From Campylobacter jejuni subsp. jejuni 414 (lineage in GTDB: Bacteria > Campylobacterota > Campylobacteria > Campylobacterales > Campylobacteraceae), in contig CM000855.1 in NCBI GenBank assembly GCA_000163995.1, forward strand, positions 1,489,010 to 1,553,009: a stretch of DNA of 64,000 nt, given 5' to 3'. The notes beneath the pieces are model-generated. The model made no database searches and was not told the origin of the DNA. It saw nothing but the letters and a program-made list of their open reading frames with translations. Positions within the stretch are counted from its first letter, which is position 1. Each line of letters begins with the position of its first letter. The translations under genes were made by a program, and so were the position numbers. Shown piece by piece: positions 48,553-57,789 of the stretch.

Positions 48553-48571
48553 GATATAAATTATCATTATT
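48553..48571 (+). promoter_or_regulatory. Fur-box-like site in the chuZ-chuA region
   Basis: GATATAAATTATCATTATT matches the 19-bp Fur consensus at 14 positions by eye and lies 23 nt before the chuA start. The 194-nt region 48400-48593 is otherwise AT-rich and should hold both divergent promoters. Confidence 0.6.
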
Positions 48572-48593
48572 TATTTTATTTAAGGAGGAAAAT

Positions 48594-50714
48594 TTGTACC
48601 CAAATAAAAAATTTTTAAGTTTATCTTTATTTACATTATTAACAGCTCATTTAAATGCACAAGAATTAAACGAAGCTATTAAGTTGCAAAAAATTGTCGT
48701 TAGTGCAACAGGTTTTGAACAAGATGCGGATTCAAATTTACGTAATATAATCAGCATAGAGGGCAAGGATCTACAAAATAAAGGTTATATTTCTTTGGAG
48801 CAAGCCTTAGAGAGAATCTCAGGCATTAGTTTTATAAATTTTGGACTTGGACGCAATATAGACATGCGTGGACAAGGAAATAAATCCAATATAGCTGTAA
48901 AAGTTATGATCGATGGGCGTGCTATTAATGTTCTTGATAATTCTCATGGTGTAACCCCGCTAGAAAGTATAAATTTAGACAACATAGAACGCATAGAAAT
49001 CATACCTGGTGGCGGATCTGTCCTTTATGGAAGTGGTACTAGAGGTGGTGTGATTAATATCATTACAAAAAAACAAAAATCAGATGCTTTTGCTATAAAT
49101 TTTAAAAGCAGTAGTTATGATCATGGTAGATTGAGTGGAAATTTAGGTATCAATGGTGCTAAACAAATAAATGAAAATTTAGCATTTAGCTTTGATATAC
49201 AAAGTTTTAACCATGATGGATATCAAGAAGGTTATAATAAAAAGGGTTATTTTATCAATACAAAAACCTATATCGATTTTAATGATAATAGTGATTTAAC
49301 TTTGGTTTATAATTATTTTAAAAGCAAAAATACTAGCAGTGGTTATCTAACAAAAGCACAAGCTCAAAGCGATCGAACTCAAAAAGGAAGCAATGACAAT
49401 ATCACGCAAATCAATCGTCCTGAAATTTCTTTAGATTATCATTACTATAATGATATGTGGGAATTTAACCTAGAAACTTTTTGGCAAAATCAAAAGATCA
49501 ATTACTTAAAAGATGAAATTTCTATGATGGGGACTACAGCTTATCAAAATGGAAGTGGTTTTGAAGATACGCTTACAGGGATAGCTTTAAAAAACAAACT
49601 AAATTACACAAATAATTCTTATTTTATTTTTGGCTATGAATTTGCAAATCATGATGCAAAAAGAAAAAGCTTGGTATATTATAGCGTTCCAGGTATTATA
49701 AACTATCATAGAATGACAACTTTAATGGATATGACTAAACAAAGCCATTCTATCTTTGCTCTTGATTCTCATAATTTTAATGATTTTTTTACTTTATCGG
49801 GTGGAGCAAGATATGAATTTAGTACTTATAATACGGACAGATCTTATAGAAACGAAATGAGCATGAACGGAAGACCCCCATCACCTACTATTATAGATAC
49901 AACTACTCTTTTTAATACCGATAAAAACACTCATAATTTTGCTTTGGAAATCACCCCAAATTTTAAGTATTCTGACACGGGCAATCTTTATCTTAAATAT
50001 GAAAGGGGATTTGTCTCTCCTACACCTGCTCAATTTGTCAATCGCAATAAAACCGGTACAAATTTACCGCCTTATTCTTCATCCAATCTAAAAGCTGAAA
50101 TTTTTGATACCTTTGAACTAGGTATTGATGATTTTTGGTGGGATTTTTATGGTTTTAATTTGACCTTATTTTACACCCTAAGCAAAGATGAAATTTCTTA
50201 TCTTGGAAACCCTCATTCTACTAGCGGTTCTTGGTGGAAATATTATAACATAGATCAAACCCGCCGTTTAGGAGTAGAATTAAGTCTGAGTCAAAATTTT
50301 TTAAATGATGATTTAATCTTTAGAGAAAGTCTAACTTATCTTGACGCTAAAATTTCTAAAGGTATTAATGATGGCATGAGAATTCCTTATGTTTCAAAAA
50401 TCAAAGCTACAGCTGGACTTGAATACGCTTGGAATAAAAATTTCTCAAATTTTATTGATTTAACTTATTTTTCTAGAGCAAAAGATGGTGGAACCATAGA
50501 TGAAAATACAGGAAAAATGTCTAAAAATTCTTGGACAAGGGATTATTTTTTAACAGATATTGGCATGAGATATGATTATAAAAAATTACAAATTTTAGCA
50601 GGAATTCGCAATCTTTTTGATAAAAGATACTACACCTACCAAGATAGTATAAATGATCAATACCTAGTTGGAAATGGTAGAAACTACTATGTTGAATTTA
50701 AATATGCATTCTAA
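48594..50714 (+). CDS. chuA: TonB-dependent haem receptor ChuA
   Basis: A 706-residue outer-membrane receptor. Signal peptide in residues 1-22 (FLSLSLFTLLTAHLNA), TonB box region KIVVSATG near residue 31, plug domain to about residue 160 (VMIDGRAINVLD, RIEIIPGGGSVLYGSGTRGGVINI), then a 22-strand barrel ending in aromatic F. The start codon is TTG, 7 nt after AAGGAGGA. It brings haem into the periplasm using TonB/ExbBD energy. Confidence 0.94.
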   Translation: MYPNKKFLSLSLFTLLTAHLNAQELNEAIKLQKIVVSATGFEQDADSNLRNIISIEGKDLQNKGYISLEQALERISGISFINFGLGRNIDMRGQGNKSNIAVKVMIDGRAINVLDNSHGVTPLESINLDNIERIEIIPGGGSVLYGSGTRGGVINIITKKQKSDAFAINFKSSSYDHGRLSGNLGINGAKQINENLAFSFDIQSFNHDGYQEGYNKKGYFINTKTYIDFNDNSDLTLVYNYFKSKNTSSGYLTKAQAQSDRTQKGSNDNITQINRPEISLDYHYYNDMWEFNLETFWQNQKINYLKDEISMMGTTAYQNGSGFEDTLTGIALKNKLNYTNNSYFIFGYEFANHDAKRKSLVYYSVPGIINYHRMTTLMDMTKQSHSIFALDSHNFNDFFTLSGGARYEFSTYNTDRSYRNEMSMNGRPPSPTIIDTTTLFNTDKNTHNFALEITPNFKYSDTGNLYLKYERGFVSPTPAQFVNRNKTGTNLPPYSSSNLKAEIFDTFELGIDDFWWDFYGFNLTLFYTLSKDEISYLGNPHSTSGSWWKYYNIDQTRRLGVELSLSQNFLNDDLIFRESLTYLDAKISKGINDGMRIPYVSKIKATAGLEYAWNKNFSNFIDLTYFSRAKDGGTIDENTGKMSKNSWTRDYFLTDIGMRYDYKKLQILAGIRNLFDKRYYTYQDSINDQYLVGNGRNYYVEFKYAF

Positions 50715-51675
50715 AAATTTAGCGATTATTGGGATTTTAATAGCCTATATAATCACTTCTTTTACAGCACTTTGTTTAGGAGATGAGAATTTAAGCCCAA
50801 AAGAACTTTTTTCATATATCTTTAATCAAGATGAAATTTTGCGTCAAATAATCATAAATGGACGCTTGCCACGCATTATCATGGCGATTTTAATTGGTAT
50901 GCTTTTAGCTAGTAGCGGGGCTATTACTCAAAATGTATTTTCAAATCCTATAGCTGATCCTTATATCATAGGCATAGCTTCTGCAGCAACCTTTGGAGCG
51001 GTTTTGGCGTATTTGTTAAAATTGAGCGATTATTATTATGGAATTTTGGGTTTTGTTTGCTCTGCCTTTTTTGCCCTAGCTGTTTTTAAAATTTCTTCTA
51101 AAACCTCTATAGCCACTTTACTCATTATCGGTATAGCTGCTTCATCTTTTTTAGGAGCTTTTACTTCTTTTTTCACCTATCTTATAGGTGAGGATTCTTT
51201 TAAAATAGTAGCTTGGCTTATGGGAAATATAGGCAATGCTTCTTGGTTTCGCGTAGGAATTTTAATCTTACCTTTGACTTTTTGTTTATTTTATTTTTAC
51301 GCTCATAAAAACGAATTAAACATACTTTTAAGCGGAGATGATGAAGCTAGAAACCTAGGGGTTAATGCTCAAAAATTAAAGATAAATTTACTCATTGTCT
51401 CATCTTTGGCCGTATCTTTTGCGGTTGCTTTTAGCGGACTTATAGCCTTTGTTGGACTCATCATTCCTCATACCATAAGACTTTTGCTTAAAAATTATGA
51501 CAATGCTTTAGTTATCCCTTTATGCACGGCACTTGGAGGGTTGTTTTTACTTATATGCGATACTTTGGCAAGGACTCTTTTAGCTCCTGTGCAAATTCCT
51601 ATTGGAATTTTAACTGCATTTTTTGGAGCTCCTATTTTTTTATACTTAGCTCTAAATGCTAGGAGATTTTTGTAA
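50704..51675 (+). CDS. chuB: Haem ABC transporter permease ChuB
   Basis: About 323 residues from the ATG at 50704 (MHSKNLAIIGI), overlapping chuA by 11 nt; an in-frame ATG 36 nt upstream is also possible. FecCD/BtuC family with about nine helices: RLPRIIMAILIGMLLASSGAITQNVFSNPIADPYIIG and the ATPase-contact loop ALSFAVAFSGLIAFVGLIIPHTIR-type sequence. No ribosome site is visible, suggesting translational coupling to chuA. Confidence 0.92.
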   Translation: MHSKNLAIIGILIAYIITSFTALCLGDENLSPKELFSYIFNQDEILRQIIINGRLPRIIMAILIGMLLASSGAITQNVFSNPIADPYIIGIASAATFGAVLAYLLKLSDYYYGILGFVCSAFFALAVFKISSKTSIATLLIIGIAASSFLGAFTSFFTYLIGEDSFKIVAWLMGNIGNASWFRVGILILPLTFCLFYFYAHKNELNILLSGDDEARNLGVNAQKLKINLLIVSSLAVSFAVAFSGLIAFVGLIIPHTIRLLLKNYDNALVIPLCTALGGLFLLICDTLARTLLAPVQIPIGILTAFFGAPIFLYLALNARRFL

Positions 51676-52451
51676 TGCTAAAAATACAAGATTTAAGCTT
51701 TGCTTATCATAAAAAAGATTTACTCAAAAACATTCATTTAGAACTTAAAAACCAAGCTTTTATAGGAATTTTAGGTCCAAATGGCTCAGGCAAAAGCACC
51801 CTTTTAAAACTTATACTTAAAAATCTAAACCCAAACAAAGGGGAAATAAGCCTTTTTGATACAAATATCAAAGATTTTTCTCTTAAAGAATTTGCCAAAA
51901 TTTGCGGTTTTGTGCCTCAAAAATCAGAATTAAATACCCCATTAAAAGTCATAGATGTGCTTTTAATGAGCAAATACTCGAATTTAAAACACGCTTTTAG
52001 TTCTTATTCTAAAGAAGATATTTGTGAAGTTAAAGAATTTGCCAAGGATTTAAAACTTGAAAATTTTTTAGAAAGAAGTATTCTTTCTTTAAGCGGGGGT
52101 GAATTTCAAAGAATGCTTTTAGCAAGAGCTTTGCTTAAAAAACCAAAAATTCTTTTTTTAGATGAACCCACTTCAGCCCTTGATTTAAACTATGCTATAG
52201 AGCTTTTAAGTCTTTGCGAAAGACTAATTAAAGAAAAAAATATAGCCGTTGTTGCCATCTTGCATGATTTAAATTTAGCTTCTATGTTTTGCGATAAAAT
52301 TCTTTTTTTAAAAGAAGGTGAGATAAGATATTTTGGAACTAGTAAAGAACTTTTTACCCAAGAAATTTTAAAAGAAATTTATGATTTAAACTGCGAGATT
52401 GTTTATAAAAATTCTAAACCTTATATTTTAGCTTTAAAGGAGAAAAAATGA
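51675..52451 (+). CDS. chuC: Haem ABC transporter ATPase ChuC
   Basis: A 258-residue ATPase of the FepC/BtuD type: Walker A GPNGSGKSTLLKLI near residue 35, signature LSLSGGEFQRMLLARALL, Walker B ILFLDEPTSALD, H-loop AILHDLN. It overlaps chuB by one base and chuD by 4 nt. Confidence 0.94.
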   Translation: MLKIQDLSFAYHKKDLLKNIHLELKNQAFIGILGPNGSGKSTLLKLILKNLNPNKGEISLFDTNIKDFSLKEFAKICGFVPQKSELNTPLKVIDVLLMSKYSNLKHAFSSYSKEDICEVKEFAKDLKLENFLERSILSLSGGEFQRMLLARALLKKPKILFLDEPTSALDLNYAIELLSLCERLIKEKNIAVVAILHDLNLASMFCDKILFLKEGEIRYFGTSKELFTQEILKEIYDLNCEIVYKNSKPYILALKEKK

Positions 52452-53254
52452 AAAAAATTTTAATTATTATAAGTTTGTTTTTAATAACACTAAATGCAAA
52501 AGAACGCCTTGTAGTTCTTGATCCTGCAAGTATAGAAACCCTTTTTATGCTTAATGCAGATGATCAAATTGTAGGCATTGCAAATTTACAACACTCAAAC
52601 ATCTATCCAGAAGATAAAACTTCAAAACTTACAAGTGTAGGCACTTTTTCAAACCCTTCGCTTGAAAAAATAGTAGCATTAAAACCAAGTTTGGTGATTT
52701 TAAGCTCTTATTCTTTAAATTTAGAAGAAGGACTTAAAAATTTTGGTATCAAAAGTATAAATTTAAAAGCTGAACGTTTAGAAGATATAATAAACAACAT
52801 CACAATCTTAGGTCAAATCGCCAACAAAGAAAAACAAGCAGAGCTTTTAAGGCAAGAATTCACTCAAAATTTAAAAAAACTAAGCGATAAACCTTTAAAC
52901 AAAAGTGCAATTTATCTTTATTCTAGCAACCCTTTAATGGCCTTTAATGATAATTCTTTAATGACTGATATTTTAAGGCTCATAGGAATTAAAAATTTAA
53001 GTCCACAAAGCCAAATTTCAAGACCTGTTATATCAGCAGAATATATACTTAAACAAAATCCGGACATACTCATTCTTGGAGTCAATGCCAAAAATGATCT
53101 TTTAAACACAAATATTTTATTAAAAAACACTAAAGCAGCCAAAACAGGAAGTATTTATTTTAACAAAGATACATATATACTATTACGCCTTAGCCCTAAG
53201 ATAATAGATAGAATTCAAAAATTTAAAACAAAGCTAGAAAATAACAATTTTTAA
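52448..53254 (+). CDS. chuD: Periplasmic haem-binding protein ChuD
   Basis: A 268-residue class III binding protein with signal peptide (MKKILIIISLFLITLNAKE). Features of the family are RLVVLDPASIETLFMLNADDQIVGIA, LEKIVALKPSLVILSS and KQNPDILILG. It overlaps chuC by 4 nt and completes the locus. Confidence 0.93.
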   Translation: MKKILIIISLFLITLNAKERLVVLDPASIETLFMLNADDQIVGIANLQHSNIYPEDKTSKLTSVGTFSNPSLEKIVALKPSLVILSSYSLNLEEGLKNFGIKSINLKAERLEDIINNITILGQIANKEKQAELLRQEFTQNLKKLSDKPLNKSAIYLYSSNPLMAFNDNSLMTDILRLIGIKNLSPQSQISRPVISAEYILKQNPDILILGVNAKNDLLNTNILLKNTKAAKTGSIYFNKDTYILLRLSPKIIDRIQKFKTKLENNNF

Positions 53255-54109
53255 TCACTCAATCCTTGCTTTAAAAAATTCACAAGTTTGACAAAGTTTT
53301 TCTATGCGTTTATCTTCCTCAAAAGCTTTTTTTATCATCTCTACGCGTGGTGATTTAAGAAGCTTATTAAAATTATTTTCAAAAACATTTCCTAACTTAA
53401 TATCCGCTCTAGTATCCAAACAGCAAGGCACTAAACTTCCATCACTTAAAATCCCAACTTGCTCTTTTAAAGCATGGCATTTTCCTTTTTTATAAAGGGG
53501 CTCATCTTTTAAATTGAGCCATTTAAAAACTTTATTTTGATGAAGTAAAATATGCCTTTGTAGGCGATTTTTACTTAAACTTGTATCAATTTCAACTTCA
53601 AATTCTTTAGCTAAAAACTCATAAATTTTTAAATTTGACTTGGGTGCTTTAAAATTAAGATCTAAATTCCAAAGTCTTAGATTGATGAAAGAAGAGCTTT
53701 GTTGTTCTAAATGCTTTTTACAAAGCTCTAAAATAGGCTTAAAATACTGCTCTAAAGAAATCTTGCTTTGGCTTAAAAAAGACATTAAAGAAATATTGAT
53801 TTGATGGATATTATCATATTTTAGCAATAAAGCTTGGTTTTTAGAACCCAAATAAAAACCACTTGTAGTGATTTCAAGCTTCATAGCTTGATCTTTTGCG
53901 ATTTTTAGATAATTCTCTAAATTAGGCAAAAGTAAAGGATCACCCAAAAGATGGAAAGTGAAAAATTCGGCTTTAGTAGAAATTTCATAGGCTAAATTTT
54001 GAAATTTGTCTTCGCTCATTACCCCACGAACAGCCTTTTGAGAAGGACAAAAATCACATTTTAAACCGCAAATATCGCTTAATTCTATATATATTTTTTT
54101 AAATTTCAT
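53255..54109 (-). CDS. Radical SAM/SPASM protein of unknown substrate (Cj1618c type)
   Basis: About 284 residues from ATG 54109, which follows AGGATGCATA; an upstream extension of 20 codons lacks a ribosome site. The radical SAM cysteines are in DICGLKCDFCPS (C-x3-C-x2-C). Near the C-terminus, GKCHALKEQVGILSDGSLVPCCLD and LCQTCEFF fit a SPASM-type auxiliary cluster domain, common in peptide-modifying enzymes and some metabolic ones. It is convergent with chuD, with zero spacing, so it may be only a neighbour. Substrate unknown. Confidence 0.85.
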   Translation of the reverse strand: MKFKKIYIELSDICGLKCDFCPSQKAVRGVMSEDKFQNLAYEISTKAEFFTFHLLGDPLLLPNLENYLKIAKDQAMKLEITTSGFYLGSKNQALLLKYDNIHQINISLMSFLSQSKISLEQYFKPILELCKKHLEQQSSSFINLRLWNLDLNFKAPKSNLKIYEFLAKEFEVEIDTSLSKNRLQRHILLHQNKVFKWLNLKDEPLYKKGKCHALKEQVGILSDGSLVPCCLDTRADIKLGNVFENNFNKLLKSPRVEMIKKAFEEDKRIEKLCQTCEFFKARIE

Positions 54110-54275
54110 TATGCATCCTAGAGCAAACATTTTATCAAAATTTATGAAATTTACTAAAATATGCAACATTGTTTATAAACATTTTTATCATTTTTATTTC
54201 TCTTCTTTATTTTTAAATATATTAAACAAAAATCACACTATACTTAAATAAAAATCTAAAATCAAGGAAGGGTTT

Positions 54276-55454
54276 ATGCAAGCAAAAAATTCGATCTATC
54301 ATTGCTGCAAGTAGTGGAAATTTGGCAGAATGATTTGATTTTTATATCTATACTTTTACGGCAACTTATTTTGCTCATACTTTTTCAACTTCAGATAATC
54401 CTGTTATCCAGCAAATCAATGCCTTTGGAATTTTTGCTGCAGGATTTTTCATGTGTCCTATAGGCTCTTGGATCTTTAGCTGATAAAGTAGGTCGTAAGA
54501 AATCTATGGTTATATCAGTGGTTTTAATGGCTTTGGGCTCTTTTATGATAGCAGCTTTTCCAAGCAAAGATACAGTTGGCGATCTTGCTATTATCCTACT
54601 TTAATAGCAAGACTCATTCAAGGTCTTAGCGTAGGTGGAGAGTATGGCATAGCAGCTACTTATCTTTCAGAACTGCCACGGAAGGAAACGGTTTTATCAT
54701 CTTTGCAATATGTAACTCTAATAGGTGGTCAACTTTTGGCCGTTGCAAGCATTAGTATAATGTTTTTATTTTTTAGCATTGATGATATGAAAGATTATGC
54801 TTGGAGAATACTCTTTGTAATAGGTGGAATTTTAGCACTAGGCTCACTTTTTGTAAGAAAAATGATGAATGAAAGTGCTACAAATCGTGACATTTTAAAG
54901 GCACTATGCAAATCTTGGAAATGGTACTTGGTTACTCTAAAGGTTCTTTAGCTTTTTATACCATTACTACCTATACTAAAACTTTCATGGAAAATACAGG
55001 TATGGATAAAATGCTTGTTAATAATCTTTTTTAGGTGCTTTATTTATACTAATGATAATCCAACCTCTTTTTGGATATATAGGAGATAAAATAGGACACA
55101 AACGATCTTTAATTATATTTTGTATTTTGACATTGGTAGGAATTTATCCTATTTTTACACTTATAGCCAATAACGCACAAAATAATTCTTTTTGATATTT
55201 ATTTTAGTGGTATTATTATTTATCATCTTAAGTTTTTATACTTCGGTAGCTTTTAAAGCCAAGCTTTTCTCTGAACATATAAGAGCTTTAGAATAGGTTT
55301 GGGTTATGCTATTTCAAATGCTATTTTTCTCCTTGGGTTGCTTTACAATTTAAAACGCGGGTGAGAAAATGGCTTTTTTATTTATATAGCTATTTTTACA
55401 ACCATCATGCTTATAGCTACTTTATGTCTGCCTAAAAAATCAGAACTTAATTAA
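54276..55454 (+). pseudogene. kgtP: Decayed 2-oxoglutarate permease KgtP (MFS)
   Basis: The ATG at 54276, after AAGGAAGG, opens only 12 codons, but the whole length reads as KgtP when frames are switched. Lesions include a TGA for Trp at 54331-54333 (AE-stop-FDF), a frame change near 54475 before ADKVGRKKSMV, one near 54600, a garbled stretch at 54675-54700, a stop at 54949-54951, frame changes near 55030 (T run), 55190 and 55295 and a short deletion near 55330. Only the middle piece GGQLLAVASISIMFLFF to 54951 is long and open. The end KKSELN-stop overlaps the mutY stop convergently. Function is certainly lost. It used to import 2-oxoglutarate with protons. Confidence 0.92.
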
Positions 55455-56459
55455 TTTTAAAGCCTTTAAAGAAAGTACTGAAAGTGCGGTATTTTCTAAT
55501 TCTTTTAAAGTTTTAAATTGATAATTTTTACTTTCATTGTTTAAAATTTGATGATAAACCTTGATATTGAGTTTATACTTGGTATAACTGTGTTTAAACT
55601 CACCTACAAATCTCATATCTTTAGAAAGCTTATACTCACCTTCTTTAGAAAAAGGAAAATTATACATACCCTTATAAAGCTTATCTTGACTTTGTTGTAT
55701 GGCAAATTTTTTATTAAATTCAAACAAAAAAAGATTTAAATTCACGCTTTCATAAAGTATTTTTTTAGCTTTTGGATAAAGTTCTGTATTAAATTTCCCT
55801 TGACAAAAATCATACAAAGGACAAATGCCGCATTTTGCATTTTTACTCACACAAAGCAAAGCTCCTATATCAAGCAAAGCTTGATTGTGATCAAAAGCAT
55901 GATTTAAATTTAAAAGCTCTTTAGCTCTTTTTTCAAGTTCTTTCATACTTGGATTTTCCAAAGCAAAAAGACGAGAAAGCACACGGCGTATATTACCATC
56001 AACAAAAGAAACTTTTTGATTATAACCAAAACAAGCTATAGCTCCTGCTGTATAAGCTCCTATACCACTTAATTTTTTTAAATCATGAAGTTCTTTGGGT
56101 AAATTAGCTCCAAATTTATCCACACATTCTAAGGCTGCCTTTTTTAAATTTCTAGCACGAGTATAGTAACCAAGTCCTTGCCAAGCCTTTAAAAGCTCAT
56201 CTTCATTAGCATTAGCTAAGCTTTGTAAAGTAGGAAATTTTTTCAAAAATGGAAAATAAAACCTTTCTAAAACAGATTTGACTTGAGTTTGCTGGAGCAT
56301 AATTTCACTGATATAAACCCCATAAGCTCTATCAATATGCTTTAAACTCTCATCGCAATTTTGACTTTGCAAATTACGCCAAGGCAAAGTTTTGCGTCCA
56401 TTTTTTTCATACCAAAGAAGTAAATTTTCTTGCAGTTTTTCAAGCTCTTTTTTTTGCAT
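55440..56459 (-). CDS. mutY: Adenine DNA glycosylase MutY
   Basis: A 339-residue HhH-GPD glycosylase removing A opposite 8-oxoG. EIMLQQTQV holds the catalytic Glu (around residue 51), LSGIGAYTAGAIACFGYNQKVSFVDGNIRRVLSRL is the helix-hairpin-helix with catalytic Asp, and the [4Fe-4S] loop C-x6-C-x2-C-x5-C is in CVSKNAKCGICPLYDFC. The C-terminal Nudix-like domain is short but present. Intact. Confidence 0.95.
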   Translation of the reverse strand: MQKKELEKLQENLLLWYEKNGRKTLPWRNLQSQNCDESLKHIDRAYGVYISEIMLQQTQVKSVLERFYFPFLKKFPTLQSLANANEDELLKAWQGLGYYTRARNLKKAALECVDKFGANLPKELHDLKKLSGIGAYTAGAIACFGYNQKVSFVDGNIRRVLSRLFALENPSMKELEKRAKELLNLNHAFDHNQALLDIGALLCVSKNAKCGICPLYDFCQGKFNTELYPKAKKILYESVNLNLFLFEFNKKFAIQQSQDKLYKGMYNFPFSKEGEYKLSKDMRFVGEFKHSYTKYKLNIKVYHQILNNESKNYQFKTLKELENTALSVLSLKALKLIKF

Positions 56460-56533
56460 AAATTAGAGTATAGCAAAAAATTTTAAAATTTTTTGCTAAA
56501 ATTAGATCAAATTAAATTATTAAGGACGTATTA

Positions 56534-57286
56534 ATGTTAGCTTTTTTTAAAGGTTTGGGTATAGGTTTTTTATGTTTATTACTTTTTGTTGCAGGCGTAG
56601 TTTTTAATGTGGAATTTTTGGGTAAAAAAGACTCTAACCATGATTTATATTTTTCAAGAAATATAGAAGTAAGCAACACACTAAAACCCGATATTTTATA
56701 TACAAATATCAATTTTTGGGGAAAAGAAAATTTAATTTCAAAAATCACATTAGATAATGGAGAAAAGGCTGAAATCGCAAATACTTTCAATCAAATTTTA
56801 GAACGATCTAGGAAGGAAAATTTTTGTAGCGGGGGAAGTTTTTCTTTAGAACCTAATTTTTCCTACAAAGATGGTATACAAACTCCAAAAGGTCAAAGAT
56901 TTGATGCAAATTTAGAATGCGAATTTAAAGAAAATCAACTTGCAGATTTTAACAAGCTTTTAAATGATATCAATTCCATCATAGCTAAAAATAATTTCAT
57001 TGATGTCTCAACACCAGCCATACAAACAAAATTTTCAAAAGATACTCTAAACAACAATAAAGAAAATCTCTATAAAGAGCTTTTAAAAACATCATACGAA
57101 TATGAAAAAACCTACTCTTTAGATCTTAACAAAACTTGTATATTGAAAAATTTACAAGTAAATACAAATGCCAATATCACACCTAGGATATTAAATGCAA
57201 AATCTGATAATATAGAACTTTCATCTCCAATTATCAATGAAAAAGAACAAATTTTAAGCGCAAAAGCTTTATTTATTTGCAAATAG
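56534..57286 (+). CDS. Membrane-anchored protein of unknown function (Cj1621 type)
   Basis: A 250-residue protein with one N-terminal membrane segment (MLAFFKGLGIGFLCLLLFVAGVVF) and a periplasmic or exposed domain rich in Asn and Lys. Six lines of beta/alpha mix with cysteines at ENFCSGG, LECEF, KTCILK and LFICK. No family recognised. It starts after TTAAGGACGTATTA and ends before a strong hairpin. Confidence 0.8.
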   Translation: MLAFFKGLGIGFLCLLLFVAGVVFNVEFLGKKDSNHDLYFSRNIEVSNTLKPDILYTNINFWGKENLISKITLDNGEKAEIANTFNQILERSRKENFCSGGSFSLEPNFSYKDGIQTPKGQRFDANLECEFKENQLADFNKLLNDINSIIAKNNFIDVSTPAIQTKFSKDTLNNNKENLYKELLKTSYEYEKTYSLDLNKTCILKNLQVNTNANITPRILNAKSDNIELSSPIINEKEQILSAKALFICK

Positions 57287-57291
57287 CTTAA

Positions 57292-57324
57292 AGCAAAATA
57301 AACTCCTTTTAAGTTTATTTTGCT
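57292..57324 (+). terminator. Long hairpin after Cj1621-type gene, overlapping the tRNA promoter
   Basis: AGCAAAATAAACT-CCTTTTA-AGTTTATTTTGCT is a perfect 13-bp stem with a 7-nt loop. The right arm continues as TGCTATACTTTTATC, so the extended -10 of the tRNA promoter begins within the arm. Confidence 0.7.
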
Positions 57325-57329
57325 ATACT
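57324..57329 (+). promoter_or_regulatory. -10 box of the tRNA cluster
   Basis: TTTTGCTATACT, extended -10 TGC-TATACT, 29 nt before tRNA-Gly. Confidence 0.55.
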
Positions 57330-57357
57330 TTTATCTTCAATTCTTTACAAAATTTAT

Positions 57358-57432
57358 GCGGGAATAGCTCAGGGGTAGAGCACAACCTTGCCAAGGTTGG
57401 GGTCGCGAGTTCGAATCTCGTTTCCCGCTCCA
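57358..57432 (+). tRNA. tRNA-Gly (GCC)
   Basis: 75 nt with encoded CCA. Acceptor GCGGGAA pairs with TTCCCGC; anticodon loop CTTGCCAAG gives GCC; T arm GTTCGAATC is present. Confidence 0.95.
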
Positions 57433-57441
57433 TAATCACCT

Positions 57442-57530
57442 GCCCGGGTGGTGGAATTGGTAGACACAAGGGACTTAAAATCCCTCGGAATTTTTCTTCC
57501 GTGCCGGTTCAAGTCCGGCCTCGGGCACCA
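57442..57530 (+). tRNA. tRNA-Leu (UAA)
   Basis: 89 nt with encoded CCA. Acceptor GCCCGGG pairs with CTCGGGC; anticodon loop CTTAAAA gives TAA; the long variable arm TCGGAATTTTTCTTCCG is typical of a class II tRNA. Confidence 0.95.
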
Positions 57531-57548
57531 CTTTTTCAACATTATCAG

Positions 57549-57622
57549 GGCGACATAGCCAAGCGGTAAGGCATGGGCCTGCAAAGCCTTGATCTCCGGT
57601 TCGAATCCGGATGTCGCCTCCA
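57549..57622 (+). tRNA. tRNA-Cys (GCA)
   Basis: 74 nt with encoded CCA. Acceptor GGCGACA pairs with TGTCGCC, discriminator T (U73 is the Cys identity base); anticodon loop CTGCAAA gives GCA. Confidence 0.95.
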
Positions 57623-57642
57623 AAAGGCAAAATTTACCTTAT

Positions 57643-57730
57643 CGGGAGATGGCTGAGTGGTCGAAAGCGGCGGTCTTGAAAACCGTTGAGGGTCACACCT
57701 CCAGGGGTTCGAATCCCTTTCTCCCGGCCA
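57643..57730 (+). tRNA. tRNA-Ser (UGA)
   Basis: 88 nt with encoded CCA. Acceptor CGGGAGA pairs with TCTCCCG, discriminator G; anticodon loop CTTGAAA gives TGA; long variable arm present. Confidence 0.95.
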
Positions 57731-57789
57731 CCAAAAACTTTCTAGTTTATTAAACTTAATCATTCCTAGAATTATCAAGGATACTACAA

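Noticed and set aside
54144-54251. 35-codon plus-strand frame next to the radical SAM gene, considered as a precursor peptide
   Set aside because: No ribosome site, Phe/Tyr/Asn-rich composition expected from AT-rich non-coding DNA, and it lies in the kgtP promoter region.
54276-55454. kgtP lesions as pure sequencing error
   Set aside because: Besides homopolymer indels there are a substitution-type stop and a multi-base garbled/deleted stretch, and neighbouring genes of similar composition are intact, so real decay is more likely. Error remains possible for the single-run lesions in the MFS and beta-lactamase-fold genes.
57369-57778. Two minus-strand open frames (84 and 77 codons) across the tRNA cluster
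   Set aside because: They are antisense to four clear tRNA genes; their Arg/Ser-rich translations (such as GRKIPRDFKSLVS) are the well-known artefact of translating tRNA complements.
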